Positions 26,069-35,486 of a DNA stretch of 63,960 bases are shown one piece after another. This DNA comes from Ferruginibacter sp. GTDB lineage: Bacteria; Bacteroidota; Bacteroidia; Chitinophagales; Chitinophagaceae. The notes under the pieces are model-generated. The model was given only the letters and a program-made list of their open reading frames with translations. It made no database searches and was not told the origin of the DNA. Every line of letters begins with the position of its first letter. Position 1 is the stretch's first letter. The stretch lies in the NCBI GenBank assembly GCA_014379905.1, contig JACMKX010000043.1, positions 1-63,960 of the forward strand, read 5' to 3'. The position numbers were made by a program, and so were the translations under genes.

Positions 26069-27060
26069 AGGTCTCCTTCAATTTCTCCGTCATGAAACAA
26101 TGTTTTTACTTCATACCCATTTAACCCATGATGTTCTTTTATCCAACGAACAAAAGGTGTTTCATATCCATGGGTTACGTAAATATTTTCTGCCCCCGTG
26201 GCAATGATGGCATCATTAAGCTGGCTCCAGTCGCAGTGATCGGATAATACAAATCCCCTGTCTACTCCATATCTTCTCCTTGCGCCACGCAGCGCCATCC
26301 AGCCACTGCACATAGCCACTTTGTAGGGAGTTAATTTTTTTAACCAGGGAGTGCCCAATGCAGAGGGCGGCGCAATTATAAGTGCCGGTGTAATTTGTTT
26401 CCTGTCTGTTTCTACAGTAATTCTTTCACCGGGAAAATTGTAGCCAACAGTGCGAAAAGCATCATTTACATTGGCTACCGCACCATGCAGCCATACTTTA
26501 CCAATACTGGTATCCAGGGCATTTAATATGGCCTGCGATTTCCCCAATGCATATCCTAACAAAACCGTATTTACACCGGCGGCAGTATTTTCTGCCCACC
26601 AGTGATTGATATCTGCATAGATAGTCTCAACGGGATCGAAATTATAAATGGGTAAACCAAAAGTAGATTCTGTAACAAAATGATCACATTTAACCGGCTC
26701 GTAAGGCATACTCACTAAATCATCAGTTGTTTTATAATCACCCGAAATGACCCATGTTTCTCCTTTGTACACAAGACGTATTTGTGCAGATCCGATTATA
26801 TGTCCGGCGGGAAAAAAAGCAATGGCTACACCATTGATGGTAGTTGTTTCGCCATATTCACAACCCTGTACATTAATATCTGCACCAAGCCGTATTTTTA
26901 AAATAGGAATACTTAAGTGATGAGAGAGATAATATTGATTACCTGGCCTGGCATGATCACTGTGCGCATGCGTTATTAATGCACGATCAACGGGCTTCCA
27001 GGGATCAATGTAAAAGTCGCCCTGCTCGCAATATATACCTTTGTCTGTAAAACTGATCAT
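26065..27060 (-). CDS. Ligase-associated DNA exonuclease (metallo-beta-lactamase fold)
   Basis: The 331-residue protein carries the metal motif HAHSDH (31-36), further ligands around GHIIGSAQI and GDYK, and a beta-CASP-like C-terminal part with SDHCDWSQL and VTHGYETPF. This is the exonuclease that is nearly always encoded next to an ATP-dependent DNA ligase, here overlapping it by 4 bases. It probably trims DNA ends for the ligase in a repair pathway in the cytoplasm. Confidence 0.93.
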   Translation of the reverse strand: MISFTDKGIYCEQGDFYIDPWKPVDRALITHAHSDHARPGNQYYLSHHLSIPILKIRLGADINVQGCEYGETTTINGVAIAFFPAGHIIGSAQIRLVYKGETWVISGDYKTTDDLVSMPYEPVKCDHFVTESTFGLPIYNFDPVETIYADINHWWAENTAAGVNTVLLGYALGKSQAILNALDTSIGKVWLHGAVANVNDAFRTVGYNFPGERITVETDRKQITPALIIAPPSALGTPWLKKLTPYKVAMCSGWMALRGARRRYGVDRGFVLSDHCDWSQLNDAIIATGAENIYVTHGYETPFVRWIKEHHGLNGYEVKTLFHDGEIEGDL

Positions 27061-27131
27061 TGGCCGGTTTGAAGTATCAACAGATTATTGGTTGATTTGT
27101 TTGGTAAATCAAACTTCAAGCCATAACAGCA

Positions 27132-28316
27132 TTATGTTGTTTTTGCTTTTTCTAATGCAGCTTTAAACGCCGCTACAATAGCATCCGGTTCCTGGTAAAG
27201 TAATGTTTCATTTATAGAAATCTTAAAATCTCCATTGTCGTTTGGCCTGGGTGTCCTGATAAAACTTTTTGCCAGCTCTTCCCTAAATGCAGGCAGGTTT
27301 AACCCTGCCGGTATTTTCATCTGGTGCATGTTGGAGCCTCCATCCATTGCATTCACTTTTACCCCGGGTAATTTATTAAGGCCGTCAAATAATTTCCCAG
27401 TTCTCTTAATGGCTTCTTTCAGGCGATCCTCAAAACCATCCAGGCGGTGAGAAGCCATGGCTGCGTTGGTCCAGTTTTGATACATGGCACCTCCATGAAT
27501 TTTTATTAAGTGCGGCATTTTATCAATAATTGCTTTATCGCCACACAAAACAGCGCCTGCATTGGCACCCAGGTATTTGTACAAAGAAATGTAAACCGTA
27601 TCAAAATAAGAAGCATACTCTTTTATAGAAACTCCCGACCAGGCCGAAGCCATAAAGATCCTGGCACCATCCAGGTGCATTTTAATATTGTTTGCTTTGC
27701 AATAGGCGCTTATCTTTTTTATTTCTTCTATGGGTACAATGCGTTCATCTGTTCTGCGTACAGGATTTTCTATAGATACACAACCTACACCACTTTTAAA
27801 TACTTCTACATTGGGTAAATTATCGATGGCTGCTTTTAATTCATCGGCTGTAAAATAGGTTTTGTCTGTGGCCAGGGGCATCAGTCTTTTGTTGTGAACG
27901 GATTGTGCGGCGTCTGCTTCATCCCTGTAAACATGACTTGTATCCTGCAAAAATATTTTCGTATTTTCTCCACAAAGCGTTGCAATGGCTAATTGATTAG
28001 CCATGGTACCTGTTGGCATAAAAATGGCGTCTGATTTCCCTGTGAGTGCTGCCATTTTTTTTTCCAGTTCTTCTACTGCACCACCATCGCCATAGCGATC
28101 TGCCCTGAGCGGCTGTTTTTTGTGTGCCACCTGCAACTCTTCTAAAAACTCAAGTTCATTGAACCATTCTCCTTCAAAAAAAAACTTTACCCATTTTTCA
28201 TTCGGTGGCGATGGGATATCCTTTTGTTCTGTTGTAAAAACAGGAATAGCAGGTAAAAGAGCTGGTAATAAACCTACCCCTGATTTTTTTATGAATGATC
28301 TTCTGTTTACTGGCAT
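27132..28316 (-). CDS. Threonine-aldolase-like PLP enzyme with a Tat signal
   Basis: The 394-residue protein belongs to the beta-eliminating lyase/low-specificity L-threonine aldolase family. PLP would bind K247 (SLYKYLGANAG), and MPTGTMANQLAI and MHLDGARIFMASAW are family signatures. It begins MPVNRRSFIKKSGVGLLPAL, a twin-arginine export signal followed by a hydrophobic stretch. Export of this usually cytoplasmic enzyme is unusual. It likely cleaves or eliminates on a beta-hydroxy amino acid in the periplasm. Confidence 0.9.
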   Translation of the reverse strand: MPVNRRSFIKKSGVGLLPALLPAIPVFTTEQKDIPSPPNEKWVKFFFEGEWFNELEFLEELQVAHKKQPLRADRYGDGGAVEELEKKMAALTGKSDAIFMPTGTMANQLAIATLCGENTKIFLQDTSHVYRDEADAAQSVHNKRLMPLATDKTYFTADELKAAIDNLPNVEVFKSGVGCVSIENPVRRTDERIVPIEEIKKISAYCKANNIKMHLDGARIFMASAWSGVSIKEYASYFDTVYISLYKYLGANAGAVLCGDKAIIDKMPHLIKIHGGAMYQNWTNAAMASHRLDGFEDRLKEAIKRTGKLFDGLNKLPGVKVNAMDGGSNMHQMKIPAGLNLPAFREELAKSFIRTPRPNDNGDFKISINETLLYQEPDAIVAAFKAALEKAKTT

Positions 28317-28348
28317 GGGTTTTATTTTTTTGTCAAGATACTAAATTG

Positions 28349-28420
28349 AGCGCAGAGAAAATAAGAAACAGCGATACGCAGAGATCTCTGCGTATCGCTG
28401 TTTCTCCGGTTCTCTGCGCT
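28349..28420. repeat. 72-bp nested palindrome, CGCAGA type
   Basis: The inner 42 bp (28364-28405, centred on AGAGATCTCT) is a perfect palindrome without loop. Outer arms AGCGCAGAGAA (28349-28359) and TTCTCTGCGCT (28410-28420) are also perfect, separated from the core by short unpaired bases. It lies between the threonine-aldolase-like gene and the SF1 helicase on the same strand. It could form a cruciform or a very stable RNA hairpin; there is no T run. Confidence 0.9.
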
Positions 28421-28425
28421 TATAT

Positions 28426-30276
28426 CTACCCTATCTCAAATTCCCAAACGGTTCTGTAAGTTCCATGCTGCTCTACATAATTTAAAAAGGCCTGGTAAAA
28501 TGCATCCGCGCCGATGGTGGCGCTATCGCCGATAACGATCAGCTGTTCCTTTGCCCTTGTAATAGCCACATTCATCCTTCGGTAATCTTTCAGGAAACCT
28601 ATTTCACAATCATCATTACTTCTAACAAGGGATAAAATAATATTTTCTTTTTCCTGTCCCTGGAAACTGTCGATGGTACTAATGCGCATTTCTTTAGGTA
28701 AGCGTTCTTTTGCAGCCAGCACCTGGCCTGAATAGGGGGAGATGAATGCTGTTTCTTCCGGTATAAATCCGCCCGACTGCAATAGTTGCTGAATAATATT
28801 CAGTTCCCCTTCATTTTGCAAACTCATACCATCAGGCCCACGCTTTTCGTTAAAGCCGGAGCCAGCTGTGTCAATAAAGGTAAGATGCGTACTGCTGTTG
28901 ACCAGGTGGGCCGCAGATTGCAATAAACCCTTGTAAAAATATGCACTGCTGAACCCAGCAATAACCGGCTTCATCCGGTATTGAATATTTAATAAATGAA
29001 TATTGGCAGAATGCTCAATAGCTATTTCTAAAACAGATTTATTAAAACCGGCCTGGATGGCTGCCTGGCTCAATACAGTGGGGGGCAGTTGCCAGTGATC
29101 ACCTGCCAAAACGATTTTTGTTGCAAAGGAAAATAGGCACCAGGCCAATGGTTCAATACACTGCCCCGCTTCATCAACAATTAAATGATCAAATTGTATT
29201 TTGTTAAGGCCTGCATCATACAAGCCAATGGGCGTACCCGCTATTACAGCCGCTTCCGCCAATAACTTTTCTTCATTGTATTGCTGCAATTGTTTTATTT
29301 CGGTGCGAATACTTTTTACTTCCTTAAACAACAAATTACGTTGTTCTCTTTCCGCCTTGCCGAAACTACGTTTGTATTTTAAAGCCATGCGGCGAAATTC
29401 TTCTGCCCTCAGTTTCAACTGGCGGATATCTTTTTGCAATTTGCTGTTCACCAGTTTTCCTTCAGGGGTATATGGAAAAACGGCTTCATCTACTTTACCG
29501 GAATTGCCAACCCTTAATAATTTAACTCCCTTATTCAGTAAACCTTTGCAGATATTATCTACTGCTGCATTGCTGGGCGCACTCACCATTATTTTTTCTC
29601 CCTTGGCTGTCAATTGTTGAATGGCTTCTATAAGTGTTGTTGTTTTGCCTGTACCCGGCGGCCCATGCACAATTGTCATTTCTTCATTTTGAATGATGGC
29701 TGTAATGGCTTGTTGCTGACTTTCGTTGAGACCAGGCCCCTCCGCCGCCAAAGAGGGAAGTTGTGGAAGGTCATTATTTAATTCAATTGAGTTATTTATT
29801 AGAGATTTTTCTTCACCATGCAATTTTTCAAAAAGCCCGAACAGCTTTTTATCCTGTTCCAATGAAGTCAGTACTTTTTTCATGATACCGGTAGTGCGGG
29901 TATCGGGAGCCAGTTTTATTCCTACTCCTTCATCTTCCATCCAATCTGGAAAGTCAGGTGCAAATAGCCTGAATTCGCCTGCTTTTCCTTCCAGGTTCAG
30001 CAAAATACCTTTAATGGGTTCCTCATCCTGTTTAAAGCATTCAATGGCTGCGCCGTCACGAAACATACTTGTTTCTGTAGGAAAGCTGAGCCGGAAACTT
30101 ATTTCGGGATAATCAGCATAACCAAAAGCTTTGCGGGTAACGCTTATGGGATGCAATGCCAGCCCTTCAGCTTTTAATGATTTTAATGTATGTGCCTGGT
30201 CCAGCCGGTATCTTTCTGCCTGTTCCTTTTCTTCCAGGTTTATGCAGTGAATAAGCTGCTGTATATGTGGATGCAT
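28426..30276 (-). CDS. SF1 DNA/RNA helicase, UPF1/IGHMBP2-like
   Basis: The 616-residue protein has an N-terminal beta-barrel region and coiled helical segment, Walker A GPPGTGKTTTL (about 205-215), motif II DEAGQ, motif III GDHWQLPPTV, the helix-rich 1B-like segment (about 275-345), and C-terminal motifs ISTIDSFQGQEKENIILSL and RRMNVAITRAKEQLIVIGD. It is an SF1B-type helicase of the UPF1-like group that is widespread in Bacteroidota, probably acting on DNA or RNA in the cytoplasm. No partner gene is apparent. Confidence 0.93.
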   Translation of the reverse strand: MHPHIQQLIHCINLEEKEQAERYRLDQAHTLKSLKAEGLALHPISVTRKAFGYADYPEISFRLSFPTETSMFRDGAAIECFKQDEEPIKGILLNLEGKAGEFRLFAPDFPDWMEDEGVGIKLAPDTRTTGIMKKVLTSLEQDKKLFGLFEKLHGEEKSLINNSIELNNDLPQLPSLAAEGPGLNESQQQAITAIIQNEEMTIVHGPPGTGKTTTLIEAIQQLTAKGEKIMVSAPSNAAVDNICKGLLNKGVKLLRVGNSGKVDEAVFPYTPEGKLVNSKLQKDIRQLKLRAEEFRRMALKYKRSFGKAEREQRNLLFKEVKSIRTEIKQLQQYNEEKLLAEAAVIAGTPIGLYDAGLNKIQFDHLIVDEAGQCIEPLAWCLFSFATKIVLAGDHWQLPPTVLSQAAIQAGFNKSVLEIAIEHSANIHLLNIQYRMKPVIAGFSSAYFYKGLLQSAAHLVNSSTHLTFIDTAGSGFNEKRGPDGMSLQNEGELNIIQQLLQSGGFIPEETAFISPYSGQVLAAKERLPKEMRISTIDSFQGQEKENIILSLVRSNDDCEIGFLKDYRRMNVAITRAKEQLIVIGDSATIGADAFYQAFLNYVEQHGTYRTVWEFEIG

Positions 30277-30284
30277 ATTTTTGA

Positions 30285-30334
30285 TTACACGAATTAATTT
30301 GATTTCACAAATTAAATCGAATTACACGAATTAA
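30285..30334. repeat. Three near-tandem TTACACGAATTAA repeats
   Basis: TTACACGAATTAA occurs at 30285-30297 and 30322-30334, and a variant TTTCACAAATTAA at 30303-30315, spaced 18-19 bases. They occupy the short gap between the helicase start and the response-regulator stop. They look like a simple interspersed repeat; no protein-binding role is evident. Confidence 0.6.
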
Positions 30335-30348
30335 AGGCGTTGTCGACC

Positions 30349-31026
30349 CTAGATCCATTTTTTTTTATATGCAATGTTAATCGCCTGTGCCCGGCTGTTA
30401 ACGTGGAGCTTTTCATAAATATGTGCAGCATGTTTGCGCACGGTAAGGGGAGATATAAATAATTTTTCACCAATGGCTTTATAATTTTTACCGCTCACCA
30501 TTTCTTTTAGGATTTCCATTTCACGATCGCTGAGCCCGGCATTGTCACCACTTACTTTTTCGTTTTCTTCCTTTTCTTTGTAACTGTGTACAGGTACCTG
30601 TTTTAATAATTCCATTGCTTTTCGTGCAATGGCAGGACTCATAGGGATACCATTGTGCTCATACACATTGCTGATGGCATCTATTATATTTACAGCACTA
30701 TCTTCTTTTAAAAGATAACCACTGGCGCCGGCCTTTATGGCTTCGAATATTTTATTATTGTCTTCAAAAATGGTGAGCACAATAAATTTTATGGTAGGAT
30801 AGGCAGCCGTTGCATAGAGTATGGTTTCTATACCATCCATTTCCGGCATTTCAAGATCCATTAAAACAACATCGGGAAGAAAGGGGGCAGTTTTTAATTG
30901 TGTTAAAAAATCTTTTCCATTGCGGGCTTCCATTATAATAGAAACTTCGGCATACGCGGAAAGCTTATCTTTTACAGTTTGCCTGTTTATCTGTTTGTCA
31001 TCGGTTATGGCTATTCGAATCGGCAT
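30349..31026 (-). CDS. NarL/LuxR-family response regulator
   Basis: The start at 31026 (MPIRIAITDDKQINRQTVKD) gives a standard receiver; an earlier in-frame ATG would add 15 residues. The 225-residue protein has receiver acidic pair D9/D10, phospho-acceptor D57 (VVLMDLEMPEMDG), the Thr in VLTIF, and Lys in GYLLKED. The LuxR HTH is at about 155-220 (LSDREMEILKEMVSGKNYKA). It lies 51 bases downstream of a cognate HisKA_3 kinase and probably controls genes in response to the kinase's extracellular propeller. Confidence 0.94.
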   Translation of the reverse strand: MPIRIAITDDKQINRQTVKDKLSAYAEVSIIMEARNGKDFLTQLKTAPFLPDVVLMDLEMPEMDGIETILYATAAYPTIKFIVLTIFEDNNKIFEAIKAGASGYLLKEDSAVNIIDAISNVYEHNGIPMSPAIARKAMELLKQVPVHSYKEKEENEKVSGDNAGLSDREMEILKEMVSGKNYKAIGEKLFISPLTVRKHAAHIYEKLHVNSRAQAINIAYKKKWI

Positions 31027-31077
31027 GGAGCAAAATTCAGTTTTTCTTAAGGTAAAACAATACCCCAACACGATTAT

Positions 31078-34017
31078 TTATTTTTTTATAGTAATTATAC
31101 TACCCTTACCCTCAACCGATTCCATCGTTAATACAGCGGAAGTTTCCCTGGCACGCCAGCGCATATTTTCAAGACCGTTGCCTTTTGCCCGGGAATTGAT
31201 GTCGTATCCTTTCCCATTATCAGTTAATGAAAATTCTAAGTTGCTATTACTGATTACAGTAAAGTGTATTTGCGTTGCACCACTGTGTTTAATAATATTC
31301 TGGAAGGCTTCTTTTAAAATTTTGTCAAAATGAATGGCTTCTGCTGCGGACATAATTTTATTGTCATCAATAATTTCACCTGCTTCAAAATTAATGTTCT
31401 CAAAATTTTGCAGGGCTTTTATGCAGTAAGTTTTCAAAGCATCGCTAAAATCAGCCACACTTATTTCTTTATTGTTCAATACCCAGATGGTTTCCCGCAG
31501 GCTGTTTAAAATATTGTCTGCATTGTTTTTCATTTTTACCAGCTCATCATTTTCTCCTTTTTGTATACGAAGTTTCTCCACGTTGGCCAGCAGGGCTGTA
31601 GTGTAGGCACCCATATTATCGTGCAGGTCACGACTAATACGCTGCCGCTCTGTTTCCAGTTCCTGTTGCATTTTGATGAGCTCCAACTTTTTGCGGTACT
31701 TATTTTTATTGATGGCCTGCACTATCAATGCTGCCCCCGTTAACAGCATAATTATGGCAATTGTAATAAACCACCATCGTTGGTAATAAGGTGGAACTAT
31801 CTCTATTGAAATTATTTTTTGTGCCGGCAGTTCCCTGTTAAAAGAGTTACCCGCGGCCAGTTCCAGCACATAACTGCCGGAGGGCAGTGCCAGGTTGATC
31901 TCCTGCGTATGGCCAAGATCTTTCCATTCATAATCCAGTCCCTTCACCCTATACTGATAATTGTAATAAGTGCCCGTATTATTGCCAATGGCAGAAAAAT
32001 TTATTTTGATCTGGTTATTTTCGAAAGGAAGTTTTAAATTTTTTACGTTCCAGAAAGCGGTATCCGCAGGTAATATATTTTCATTGCTGCTTATATGCGT
32101 AATCAACAGGCGGGGCATATCCTGTGCGCTATTCAGTTGAGCCGGGTAAAATGCATTCAATCCATTTATGCCACCAAAAAACAGCTGCCCATCTGCTGTT
32201 TTCAATCCTGCACCATAATTAAATTCATCCGATTGCAGGCCATCTTCTTTGTTCAAATTAAAGATGCGACCCTTTGTATCTATGCGGCTAAGCCCTTTAT
32301 TATGACTACACCATATATCACCATTATTGTCCAGCACAATTGCATAAATATATTCGTCTGTTAAACCTGATTTTATATTATAGGTTTGCAATAGCTTACC
32401 TGCCGCGTCAAATTCGTAAATGCCCTTGATGGTTCCAAATAACCAGTTTTCGTTTCTTTTCGCCAATAGTTGGATCCCGATCTGCTGCAGCCCGATTTTT
32501 TTTAAACAATCGCTGAAATATGGATCATTGGTAAGTTGTTTGAGGTCTGTGAGCTTTGCTTTCACCATACCCTTCGAATAAACCTCCTGCATTTCTGCAT
32601 CGGTAAAGGAGGAAAACAAAAGGCGGTTATTTTTCCATTCAACTTTATTTTTCTTACCCGAAGCCAGGTAAAAAAAGGTCCCTTTGCTCACCTCCTGCAG
32701 CTCGGAATAATACCCCGGGCGAAAACTTTTATCGCCAATACTATCTAACTGCATAGTACGGCAGTTTACAATGTACTGGTGAGGATTGGAATGGGCAAAA
32801 ACCAGGTAACGGTCATCATCCAGTTGTCCGATACTGGTTACCAATGAAGCTTCGCCATGGGCAGACAAGGGAAAGTTTTTTATAAAATTGCCGAGGGTAT
32901 CATATAGCATCAGCCCCTTGCCATAAGTGCCCGTTAAAATAAGGTTGGCAGCCTTATTTACCACAAAACATTTTACAAAGTGCTGTGCTTCATTCCCCGG
33001 CGCTATCAGTTGTACAGCCTGTGAGCGGCCGGAAATTTTTATAAGTCCGTGCAGGTTACTCGTTACCCATAAATTACTCCTGCTATCGTACAAGGCATTC
33101 TTAAAATATCCATTGCCAATAAAATTGTTGCCCGTAAGTGTTACCAGTTTTTTGCTGAACTCCATTTTTAATAGGTCAACCTCCCATAATTCATCATCCA
33201 GTAAAACAAGTGCTGTGCGACCGTCTTTTTGCACAATGTTGGAAGGTCTTCCATAGGTTTGCAAATACTTATGATAGGGATAGGGGATGGTTTTTAACAG
33301 GCTGCCCGTTGTGCCATCATAAAAAGAAATATAATGATCCGTGGCGTAGAGCGCCAGGTTGTTGTTTAAATAATGAAAAGAAAAGTTAAGCAGCGGTTCC
33401 GGCCTTTTAAAAAAAGTATGTTTTGCCGTACCAAGGTTTTGAATATAAATTCCTGCGTTGTCTGTCTTAATAATATGGTTGTTGCTCACATTATAAGGCA
33501 AAACATTGTCAACCACATACTGGTTACTTTGATAACGAATAATCTTTTTTGAAAGCCGGTCAAGATAGTAGAGATTTTTTGAAGAACGCAATACCAGCTC
33601 ATTTTTTGTTTGTGCTACCAGTACAAATACTTCACTTTCCACTGCAGGAATAATATCCTTGTAATGTTTAAAACTGTGGGTGTATGGCTGGTAAACAGAA
33701 AATCCTTTGTTGTAAAAGATCCAGATCTCGTTTTCGGGACTTCGATATACCTGGTTAAAAATAAGGCCGGGAATTTCATGCGGGCCATTCCCATAGGGCA
33801 CTTCGTGAAAATTAGTACCATCAAACCATTGCAGCACATTTTCGCTCGCCGTCCATAAAATGCCGTTGCTGTCCTCCGCAATACATTTTAAAACCCGGTT
33901 AGGTGTACCAATAGCTTCCTTGAAATCTGTATGTTTCAATCGCTGTAACTGAGCATGGGCCGGCAACTGCAATAAGAGCAGGGTAGTAAAAAGAGCTATT
34001 TTTTGTAAGCTGTGCAC
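31078..34017 (-). CDS. Sensor histidine kinase with two-bladed propeller sensor (NarX-like, HisKA_3)
   Basis: The 979-residue protein has a signal peptide, a large periplasmic beta-propeller region (about 25-640, ligand-binding sensor repeats such as LTDEYIYAIVLDNNGDIWCSH), a Y_Y_Y-type domain (about 650-735), one membrane helix (about 744-768), a HisKA_3 dimerisation helix with the phospho-His in RDLHDNMGAYT (about 795), and an HATPase (DNGKGYDI, KGNGLENM). Unlike hybrid two-component systems it has no receiver or DNA-binding domain of its own, and phosphorylates the LuxR-type regulator directly downstream. The ligand is unknown. Confidence 0.93.
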   Translation of the reverse strand: MHSLQKIALFTTLLLLQLPAHAQLQRLKHTDFKEAIGTPNRVLKCIAEDSNGILWTASENVLQWFDGTNFHEVPYGNGPHEIPGLIFNQVYRSPENEIWIFYNKGFSVYQPYTHSFKHYKDIIPAVESEVFVLVAQTKNELVLRSSKNLYYLDRLSKKIIRYQSNQYVVDNVLPYNVSNNHIIKTDNAGIYIQNLGTAKHTFFKRPEPLLNFSFHYLNNNLALYATDHYISFYDGTTGSLLKTIPYPYHKYLQTYGRPSNIVQKDGRTALVLLDDELWEVDLLKMEFSKKLVTLTGNNFIGNGYFKNALYDSRSNLWVTSNLHGLIKISGRSQAVQLIAPGNEAQHFVKCFVVNKAANLILTGTYGKGLMLYDTLGNFIKNFPLSAHGEASLVTSIGQLDDDRYLVFAHSNPHQYIVNCRTMQLDSIGDKSFRPGYYSELQEVSKGTFFYLASGKKNKVEWKNNRLLFSSFTDAEMQEVYSKGMVKAKLTDLKQLTNDPYFSDCLKKIGLQQIGIQLLAKRNENWLFGTIKGIYEFDAAGKLLQTYNIKSGLTDEYIYAIVLDNNGDIWCSHNKGLSRIDTKGRIFNLNKEDGLQSDEFNYGAGLKTADGQLFFGGINGLNAFYPAQLNSAQDMPRLLITHISSNENILPADTAFWNVKNLKLPFENNQIKINFSAIGNNTGTYYNYQYRVKGLDYEWKDLGHTQEINLALPSGSYVLELAAGNSFNRELPAQKIISIEIVPPYYQRWWFITIAIIMLLTGAALIVQAINKNKYRKKLELIKMQQELETERQRISRDLHDNMGAYTTALLANVEKLRIQKGENDELVKMKNNADNILNSLRETIWVLNNKEISVADFSDALKTYCIKALQNFENINFEAGEIIDDNKIMSAAEAIHFDKILKEAFQNIIKHSGATQIHFTVISNSNLEFSLTDNGKGYDINSRAKGNGLENMRWRARETSAVLTMESVEGKGSIITIKK

Positions 34018-34064
34018 TGTAACAAAAATAGCCCTTGTAGCCTTAAATAGTAGGAGCTGTATAA

Positions 34065-34084
34065 AATACTCTGCAAAGAGTATT
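34065..34084. other. Hairpin with GCAA tetraloop upstream of the sensor kinase
   Basis: AATACTCT (34065-34072), GCAA, AGAGTATT (34077-34084): an 8-bp perfect stem. The 273-base gap 34018-34290 between divergent genes otherwise shows a short GGGAG/CTCCC hairpin near 34104 and no clear promoter consensus. The hairpin could be part of a leader RNA or an operator. Confidence 0.35.
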
Positions 34085-34290
34085 TGCCGCCATAAAAATT
34101 AATGGGAGATTGTCCCTCCCGAATGAAATTTTTTTTAAGAGCCCTGATAAAAGCCCATAGTGCTTTATCGAACGCAGCCGCCGTGAGGTGGCTGTTGTTT
34201 TTTACAGCTGGCCGAACTAATCAACTATAATGCGCATCTTAAACAATTCATCCAATAAAGTTAAATTACATACTTTCTTAAAATACTGTA

Positions 34291-35210
34291 ATGGTAAAAC
34301 CGCTTTTCATTTTTATCCTGTCAATTAACGGGATAACAGCAAGCTCACAAACAAATTCTTTAACGGATTCAGCGGCTTCCATAAAGGAAAAGGCGGTAAC
34401 AGCTGGTGCTGCAACCCTGCAATTAATTTCCGGCCAGTTTAGCTTTACAGAGGGGCCAGCCGTTGATAAAGACGGGAATGTTTATTTCAGCGACCAGCCC
34501 AATAATAAGATATGGAAATACAGCACAGAAGGTAAACTAAGTGTTTTTTTACACAATGCCGGCCGCTCCAATGGAATGTATTTTGACAGGAAAGGAAACC
34601 TGGTTACCTGTGCAGATGAACGCAACGAGTTGTGGAGTATTGATAAGGATACCAATGTATCGGTATTGTTGAAAGACTTTAACGGCTTACATTTCAACGG
34701 GCCTAATGATCTTTGGATGGATAAAAAAGCGGCATCTATTTTACCGATCCCTATTACCAGCGGGATTACCGGACAAGGCAAAAGGGAACATTGCCACAGC
34801 AGTGTGTGTATTACCTCGCCAAAAATAAAAAGCCTGTCGTTGTTGCCGGGGATCTGATGAAACCTAATGGTATTGCAGGCACAGGGGATAATAAATATCT
34901 TTATGTGGCAGATATAAAAGCCGATAAAACATGGAGATACAGCATTCTTAAAAACGGAACACTCGCAAATAAAACACTCGCAGCGCCTAAAGGTTCCGAT
35001 GGAATGACCATCGACGCTACCGGAAATATTTATCTCACAGGTAATGGGGTTTATGTATATAATACGAGGGGAATATTAATAGAACATATTGATGTGGGGG
35101 AAGCCTGGACGGCCAATGTGGTATTTGGAGGAAAAGATAGAGATACATTGTTTATCACAGCATCCAAATCTGTATACTGCCTCAAAATGAAAGTAAAGGG
35201 CGTTCAATAA
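34291..35210 (+). pseudogene. SMP-30/gluconolactonase-type secreted protein, frameshifted at an A6 run
   Basis: The first frame (34291-34857) gives a signal peptide (MVKPLFIFILSINGITASS), FTEGPAVDKDGNVYFSD and HFNGPNDLWMDKK. It then goes out of frame at 34723-34731, where the other frame continues as GIYFTDPYYQRDYRTRQKGT, QQCVYYLAKNKKP and MKPNGIAGTGDNKYLYVADI to 35210. Inserting one A in the AAAAAA run (34723-34728) restores a complete SMP-30-like propeller of about 306 residues. The metal-site residues (E in FTEGP, N in HFNGPNDL, D in VADI) are all present. It may be a real mutation, a recoding event, or an assembly error. Confidence 0.85.
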
Positions 35211-35486
35211 CAAAGCTTATGCAACATTTTAATGCCGCCAACTCAATGGTTTAAATTAATAAACTTTCATGATATGCCATTACAGCCCGATTGAAGAATT
35301 CAACACACAATGAAACTGATCATTTATTTATCAGCACTTCTTTTCTAATCTGCGGCTCAAGCATTTCATTCTCCTTAACAACACACTCCGGCAAACAACT
35401 CCCACAGCTTGCTTTCATTAAATTTTTAGGCATAGTTAAGCGATGCATTTTTGTGTTGCAAAATTAATAATGATAAAAAAATTAAA

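Noticed and set aside
30285..30334. CRISPR-like array from TTACACGAATTAA repeats
   Set aside because: Repeats are 13 bases with 5-6-base gaps, far from CRISPR geometry, and no cas genes are near.
34100..34140. GGGAG...CTCCC hairpin followed by T's near 34104
   Set aside because: The stem is only five pairs and no gene ends there on either strand.
34723..34731. Programmed -1 frameshift in the SMP-30 gene
   Set aside because: The A run is in the wrong register for a canonical X_XXY_YYZ slippery site (codons GAT AAA AAA GCG), so mutation or a run-length error is more likely. Polymerase slippage cannot be excluded.
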